A stretch of DNA of 64,000 nucleotides from Apricaphanius iberus (taxonomy: Eukaryota > Chordata > Actinopteri > Cyprinodontiformes > Aphaniidae), in assembly GCA_028564705.1 (NCBI GenBank), contig JAPXFQ010000178.1, positions 1 to 64,000 on the forward strand. Direction: 5' to 3'. The position numbers and the translations under genes are program-made. Numbering within the stretch: position 1 is the stretch's first letter; each line of letters starts with the position of its first letter. A model generated the notes under the pieces. It did no database searches. It had not been told where the DNA came from and saw only the letters and a program-made list of their open reading frames with translations. Below, in pieces: positions 58,801-64,000 of this stretch.

Positions 58801-60240
58801 AAGATCTAAAGTGTGGTGACAAGAGTGGGTTGGTCCCTGCACATTTTGAGTAAAGCTTATTGAGTCTAAGATCATGTTAAAAGCTGTATTTAGACTATCA
58901 CTATCAATATGCATATTGAAGTCTCCAACTACAATAACTTTATCAGTGTTTAAAACTAAGTCAGATAGAAAATCTGACATCTGATCTAAAAATTGAGAAT
59001 AAGGGCCTGGTGGACGATATAAGACCACAAACAAAAAGCTTTACTGCTTTGTTATGTGTATGAGGAAGGCTAAAGATTAAATGCTCAAAAGAACTGTAAG
59101 TATAATTTTTTTTGGGATTAATTAGTAAATCTGAATGAAAGATGTGGGCTACTCCACCTCCTCGACCAGTACTTCGAGGGACACTAAAGTTTAAGTAGCT
59201 AGGGGGAGTTGACTCATTTATTGTGACATGGTCCTCTTCCTGTAACCATGTCTCTACAAGACAAAACAGATTAATATTATTATCACAAATTAAGTCATAT
59301 TACCAGGAGTGTTTTGAGGGGGGAGATCTTATGTTTAGTAAACCACATTTAATTTATTTATTTTTTCTGTTCAGTTGGAGTTGTATTTATCTTTAAGATA
59401 TTTTTATACTTTGCTCTAGTAGCATTAACTTTTAATTCATTCATTTTGGGTAGTGGACGGGAAACTGTCTCTATAGGGTAGTGGGTGAGTGGCAGTCCCT
59501 GTTCCCTGGCCTAGACTCTGGGTTGTCACGGCAATGGGGAACTAGAGATAACCCTATCCATGTTCCTGGAAAGAAGGGCAGTGCCGTCCGCGGTGGGATG
59601 GATGCCGTCTCTACGTAACAGTCAAGGTTTTCCCCAGAATGTCCAACAGTTATCAATGTAGCCCACATCGTTTTGTGGACATCACCTTGACAACCAAAGG
59701 TGAAACGACCGCATACGGCTGTAAATGTCATCGCTAGTACGATCAGGCAGGGGACCAGAAAAAATGACAGAGTCAGACATCTTTTTGGCAGCCCTACACA
59801 CCGAAGCTACGCTAATTTTAGGGACCTCTGATTGCCGTAACCGGGTGTCATTACCACCAGCATGGATAACGTTCCTGCTATACCTTCGTTTGTTCTTGGC
59901 CAAAAGATTCAGATGGGACCTAATGTCCCCAGCTCTGGCCCCTGGAAGGCATTTGACGGTGGTCTTTCGTGTCTCTGGAGCCACGTTCCTAACTATGGAG
60001 CTGCCAATTACAAGAATCGGCCCCTCCTGCTCCGCGGCTGCGGTGCTGAGTGGGGCGAACCTATTGTTCACAGAAAGGGGTTGAAGGTTGGCCGCACGCT
60101 GGGGCCTGGCGCTAAGCTTCCTACGAAGAGTCATCCAGTTCGCCTGAGGTTCCAGCTGCACGGGAGCTGTTGGAGGACGGCTAAGGAGTCCTGTCCTAAC
60201 TGGCTCCGCACTAGCTACTGCTGGGCCTGGCATTAGCTAG
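55829..60240 (-). mobile_element. L2-clade LINE (copy 2), decayed
   Basis: Collinear with copy 1 from its 3' tail (55829) to within ORF1 (60240), where it is 5'-truncated. The ORF1 part (60233-59682) keeps VIGSSIVRN and HAGGNDTR. ORF2 pieces include VVGDFNMHI (58753-59034), the linker 58490-57903, [14 protein letters not shown] (57874-57674) and FHSYADDTQLYLS (57489-57121). An internal deletion of about 90 bp lies at 57910, with several frameshifts. The 389-bp GC-rich segment of copy 1 is absent. Closely related to copy 1, so of the same subfamily, but inactive. Confidence 0.85.
59682..60233 (-). pseudogene. L2 copy 2 ORF1 remnant
   Basis: 183 residues open, covering the Pro-rich linker and most of the SGNH-like domain. 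The catalytic Ser block (IGSSIVRN) and GGNDTR are kept. The frame then breaks near 59685, before the DGIHPT block, which survives in another frame. It lacks the N-terminal Cys/coiled-coil part because of 5' truncation. Confidence 0.75.
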
Positions 60241-61830
60241 GCCCAGCATTAGCATTGCACTCTGATTTCCATGTTCAAATCTCTTGTTTTACATTTTTGT
60301 TCAGCCAAAACACTGTTAATGTAGAAACAAGAAGCTAAACACTGACCAAGTATTTGCATTTGGTTCTTCTGGCAAAACCTTGTCCAAAACGTTGTTGCTG
60401 TAATAGAATTAGACCTTAGCCACTTACATAAAGCATATCAATAAATTAGCAAATAAGTTATACAGTATGTGTCACAGAAGATTGAAATATCTATCTTCCT
60501 CTTAAAAACAACAAAAAAATAATGGCTACAGTTAAGCCCTCATGGACAAGTGATGCTATTTACCTTTACACCTGTTTCCCTGTGAATACAGTTAAGGTGG
60601 TGAATAAATACAATGAATAAATATGTTTAGTTAAAACATATGCCTCTAAGACTAAGGATACTTTTAGGAGTGCTTTGACACCATCTAGTGGTTGGATCAT
60701 AAAGTACACCTGCTTCGTGGAAGTGGACCTGGGCAGACTTTGGACAATTTGGCTGATAAACTCAGTAATTAATCTTAATTAAGACTATGCATTAAAATAT
60801 GAGATTGCTAATGTCCTCTACAGCTGTTGTATCAGAATAGGCAACATGTGTGCAAATTCTGTAAAGTCGTTTTTTTGTGTGTTTGAGGCTTTGTAGCAAC
60901 AGTAGGCAACTCTGGAATGGAAATGATCACAACTGGTATAAACGAGTATTAGTATTAGAAACTTCAGAACACCGATACAATATTTGTGTGCTGTGGAAAA
61001 TGGGATAAAAGCATCTGAGTCAGTGCAGTGATGGAGTTTTGATTATGTAGCTATATTTGAAACACTGTTATGATTAAAAAATCCATGCCATTTTTAAAAC
61101 AATATTTTGGGCTCAATTTCAAAATCTTGTTGCAGCATTAACAACATCAATAAAACCAAAATACTAAGATTGAAAGGGTTTTTTTCATACATTCAGTGCC
61201 TTCATCTCTGTGTACAGCTTGATATAATTTAAGACATTAAGGACTCCTATCAAAAGGAGAATAATTCCATTATTTTACTTTCAGTTGTTTGGATTATTGT
61301 AATTGTGTATCAGTAAAAAATCAATTAGGAAGGCTCATTTAGCAGGTGGTGTAAGCTTTTTATCAGCTGCAGTTTTACTGCAGGTACATTTCACCAAAGA
61401 TACCTTGATACTTTGGTACCTTGAGCTCCCATTATAAAGTAGAGCTTTTTGTTGTAGAACATTGTGCAACTCTAAATTTCTTAATGGATAGTGGGTAAAA
61501 TTATCTGTGTTTTAAAGATGCAGTCTGAAGGATTCATTTATGGATAAAAGTTTTATATATCTTTAAAATAATATCAGTACTATAATAAAAAGCTGGGGCT
61601 CTATCATATTTTGTATTCTTCCTAAATCCCACCTTCCTTCCAGAGACCATTTCACACTTACCACCTCTGAAATATCCATAACTAAAAACAAGTGGGTGAT
61701 GCTGGACGGCGCTGCTGCTTTCCTGTTTGACCTGCTGTGACAACACAGATAATGCATGTGCACACCTCTCTCTCTCCCTGAAAACTCATGACAGCGGTTT
61801 TAACAAAAGACAAAAATTATTAATGTCTTA
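60241..61830. other. no gene seen
   Basis: AT-rich, with only short ORFs. A CACCATCTAGTGGTTGGA-type motif near 60682 is a common short element in fish transcripts; no function is claimed. Confidence 0.35.
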
Positions 61831-61837
61831 TACTTGT

Positions 61838-61975
61838 GTTAAAAGGATATTCTACCCCCAGGTAAAAATATATCTGTTTCCATGTTCCATAGAGTTAGAT
61901 AAGTTTGTAACCAACCCAGTCATTACCCTAAACTGGCAGCAGTCTGTTTGCTTTAGCTTAGCATAAACCAATGTA
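61838..61975. repeat. dispersed fish repeat fragment
   Basis: CCATAGAGTTAGATAAGTTT and GCTTTAGCTTAGCATAAACC match the wording of a widespread teleost non-autonomous DNA repeat that carries GAGTTAGATAAG and TTAGCTTAGCATAAA. Ends not found. Confidence 0.4.
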
Positions 61976-62239
61976 TGTGAATAGGAACTAAATGCATGCT
62001 AGTGTGTCCATGTGTGCATCTTCCAAGCAATTTTATATTATATGTTATAATACTGTAAAATTTGCTTGAAAGTAGACGTGTCAGTATAAAGGGGCAGGCA
62101 TTCGAATAAGCCTAGTGGAATTTTTGAACCACAAATGGCTTCAAAGCTGCCTAAAAACGATTATTGTTTCCCCAAGAATATCTCAAAGGGCCACGGTTGC
62201 CAAGGAAACAGATTAGTTTTTGTTGAGCAATGTTCTTCT

Positions 62240-62640
62240 CAGGCAGGCGTCTCCTCACTTCAGAGTTTTCTACATCCTCATAGTTCTCATCTTGTTGTAA
62301 ATAATACATCTTCTTCACACTCAAGGGTTACTTGTGGATTACCACAGGGTTCTGTAATTTGACCAATTATTTTTACTATATATATGCTTCCAATTCGTAA
62401 ATTAATTTGACAACATGGTTATGCTGATGATACACAACTATATTTATCCATAAATCCAGATTAATATAATTGGTTAGGTAGATTAAAAACATGTCTCAAA
62501 GACATAAAACCTGGATGACTGAATTTTCTACTTTTAAATTCAGACAGGAAAGAAGTTGTTGTCTTTAGACCAGAACCTTTAAAAAGGAAACTGCTAAGTC
62601 ATTCATTTCATTTGGATTACATTAATTTGGCCTCTGGTAA
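62240..62640 (+). mobile_element. L2 LINE reverse-transcriptase fragment, inverted
   Basis: In plus orientation the sequence encodes VTCGLPQGSVI, then FTIYMLPI, GYADDTQLYLSINPD, and a broken C-terminal part (about 62520-62620) equivalent to copy 1 around 22530-22170. It has stops and a deletion of a few codons before YADD. It faces the minus-strand ORF1 piece to its right. Confidence 0.75.
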
Positions 62641-63404
62641 TGACTGCATGCGGCTAAACATGTCGTCACTGGTCCGATCGGGCAGGAGTCCAGAAAAGAT
62701 TACAAAGTCCAACATCTTCTGACCAAACTTACACACCGAAGCAACACTAATTTTAGTGAAATCCGATTGGCGTAACCGGGTGTCATTACCGCCAGTGTGA
62801 ATAACATTGTTACTGTATTTACGCTTATCCTTAGCCAGCAGTTTCAGGTTGGATTTTATGTCACCTGTTCTGGCCCCTGGAAAACATTTGACTATGGTCG
62901 ATGTGGTCTCTAAAGCCACGTTTTGGACAATGGAACTGCCAGTTACCAGAGTCTGTTTCTACGTACCGTCAACCAGTTGGCCTGAGATCCCAGCAGCTTG
63001 GTTTCTGTTGGAGGACCGCTAGGTGATTCTATCCTTCTTGGCTCCACGCTGGCTTACAGGTCTTGACTATTTACTGGATTCTCAACAGCACGGAGCTGGG
63101 GCTCTAACTCTGAAATCCTCACCTCCAAAGCTACAAAAATGCTACATTTATTATACTTACCATTATCACTAAAGGAGACGGGGGAGTAACTAAACATCTG
63201 ACACAGAGAAGAGTTAGACAGAAGTGATGTAGCCATAGCTGCTACGAAGCTAAGCTAACGAGCTAGTGAGATCTTAGCACACAGAGAACAAACATGTGAA
63301 ACTCAAATGGTTCCAAAAACGTAACGTACACCAACTGGAAATAAGTGTAGTAGTGTGCTTGTGTGTTAAAAATAACTTAGAAAGACCTCAACAAAGAGAA
63401 AAAT
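62640..63404 (-). mobile_element. L2 LINE 5' part with ORF1 (copy 3)
   Basis: Minus-strand leader and ORF1. The start (63236) reads SLCQMFSYSPVSFSDNGKYN then KCSIFVALEVRISELEPQL. Later HTGGNDTRLRQSDFTKISV and SGLLPDRTSDDMFSRM (to 62617) correspond to the SGNH-like region. The leader (63240-63400) matches that of copy 1, including CTAAGCTAACGAGC-like bases and the GTGTGTTAAA run. Stops break the ORF. The leader is cut by the hAT element at 63405. Confidence 0.75.
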
Positions 63405-64000
63405 CAAGTGGCGGCTTGTCAATAGGGGGCGCTCGGGCGCCGCCCCCATCAAAATTTCATAAAGAATTAATACACACAGTAAACATAAATTATGTAATAA
63501 AAAGTCATTACCACGTCTGTTCAGTGTTCACTCATACAATGGGTGTTACTTTTATTTTTGTAAGCCTTTCCATTTCATATTGGATTTATTTTGGGTTGTT
63601 TTATTAGTTTTTAATATCAAGGGGCGCCGGCCAAATGAGTGTGTATGTATCTTCCAAACTTGCGGCTACCATGTGACTTCATGCTGGTCTCTAATTGGTC
63701 ACTTAAAGATTCTCCTCGGGGCGCAGAGAGCTGCGCCCCTGACGAATCAGCGCGCTAGGCTAATTTTTCTTGCGATCTGATTGATTCATGATACCTGGCT
63801 GTCAGTCAAAGTCACTGGCAACGCGCTTGTCACTCCAACATAGACACTCCCGCGCGCGGGTTTACGGAGGCGAAGAAGCGAGATAGACGTACAACAAAAC
63901 AGCAGACATGGCCAAAGAAAATTCGGTTGTTTCTTTACAACTCAATCCTTTCACGAGACGTTCGCTGGAGGAAAAAAAAAGGATTAAGGAGCTTGGACCG
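63405..64000 (+). mobile_element. 5' part of a hAT element, running off the window
   Basis: The sequence CAAGTGGCGGCTTGTC at 63405 resembles a hAT terminal inverted repeat (CAGTGGCGGCT form). It is followed by the GC-rich inverted bases GGCGCTCGGGCGCC (63427) and GGCGCCGGCC (63623), and by GGGGCGCAGAGAGCTGCGCCCC (63718), a perfect palindrome typical of subterminal regions. It inserts into the leader of L2 copy 3. The other end lies beyond 64000. Confidence 0.65.
63908..64000 (+). CDS. hAT/ZMYM1-like transposase, N-terminal 31 codons
   Basis: An ATG at 63908 opens a frame to the window edge: MAKENSVVSLQLNPFTRRSL, then EEKKRIKELGP. The LEEKxxIKELGP wording is typical of the start of hAT transposases related to ZMYM1/TTF-type zinc-finger proteins, where it precedes the TTF zinc finger. 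Only the N-terminus is visible, so intactness cannot be judged. It is the only transposase start in the window with no break so far. Confidence 0.6.
   Translation, partial: MAKENSVVSLQLNPFTRRSLEEKKRIKELGP

Overview
This window looks like a teleost fish nuclear genome, probably a ray-finned species with many transposons. Three things point there. There are split vertebrate exons with consensus splice sites, including the 5' coding exons of a lysyl oxidase-like 2 gene. The transposon set is typical of teleosts: Rex3/RTE, L2/CR1 and L1-like LINEs, several Tc1/mariner copies, piggyBac, hAT and PIF/Harbinger-like elements. There are no bacterial-style operons, tRNA, rRNA or CRISPR arrays. All gene models were read by eye from ORFs, splice consensus and phase; no alignment was run.

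Layout: (1) About 0.8-17.9 kb, plus strand: at least six phase-compatible exons of a protein I do not recognise (1092-1202, 1280-1399, 3350-3663, 12488-12823, 15538-15777, 16741-16842). A candidate 18-nt microexon lies at 4490-4507, and possible exons at 785-827 and 17784-17914. Its introns hold Tc1 relics (2.15-3.0, 13.5, 14.45-15.4 kb) and a 5'-complete but internally deleted Rex3 LINE (4902-7655) with a 9-bp target-site duplication. (2) 20.42-25.8 kb, minus strand: an almost intact L2-clade LINE. Its ORF1 carries an SGNH-esterase-like domain, and its ORF2 (endonuclease plus reverse transcriptase) is broken by a single frameshift. A 39-bp perfect palindrome lies at its 5' edge. An L1-like ORF1 relic follows (26.3-27.5 kb). 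(3) 31.0-32.4 kb: a degenerate ACTAGT-studded satellite with a spacing near 21 bp, interrupted by a Harbinger-like MITE and an L2 tail. (4) 32959-33617, plus strand: two 5' coding exons of loxl2 (signal peptide and first SRCR domain). No further loxl2 exon is visible, so the next intron probably runs over 30 kb to the window end. (5) 37.7-40.65 kb: a large array of direct and inverted repeats with back-to-back hairpins, abutting two broken piggyBac transposase copies (40.65-42.47 kb). (6) 43.0-48.3 kb: an old CR1/L2-like LINE, a TIR element, and a Tc1 element split by an LTR-like insert, ending in an (AT)n tract. (7) 50.0-51.9 kb: a minus-strand LTR element remnant with a gag-like, proline-rich internal region. 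(8) 53.9-60.2 kb: an L1-like ORF2 relic and a second, more decayed L2 copy. (9) 62.2-63.4 kb: a rearranged third L2 copy, then the start of a hAT element whose transposase ORF runs off the window end.

The two host genes lie in the same orientation. Nothing in the sequence links their functions. Most of the rest is transposon sequence, with several clear nesting orders that give a relative insertion history.
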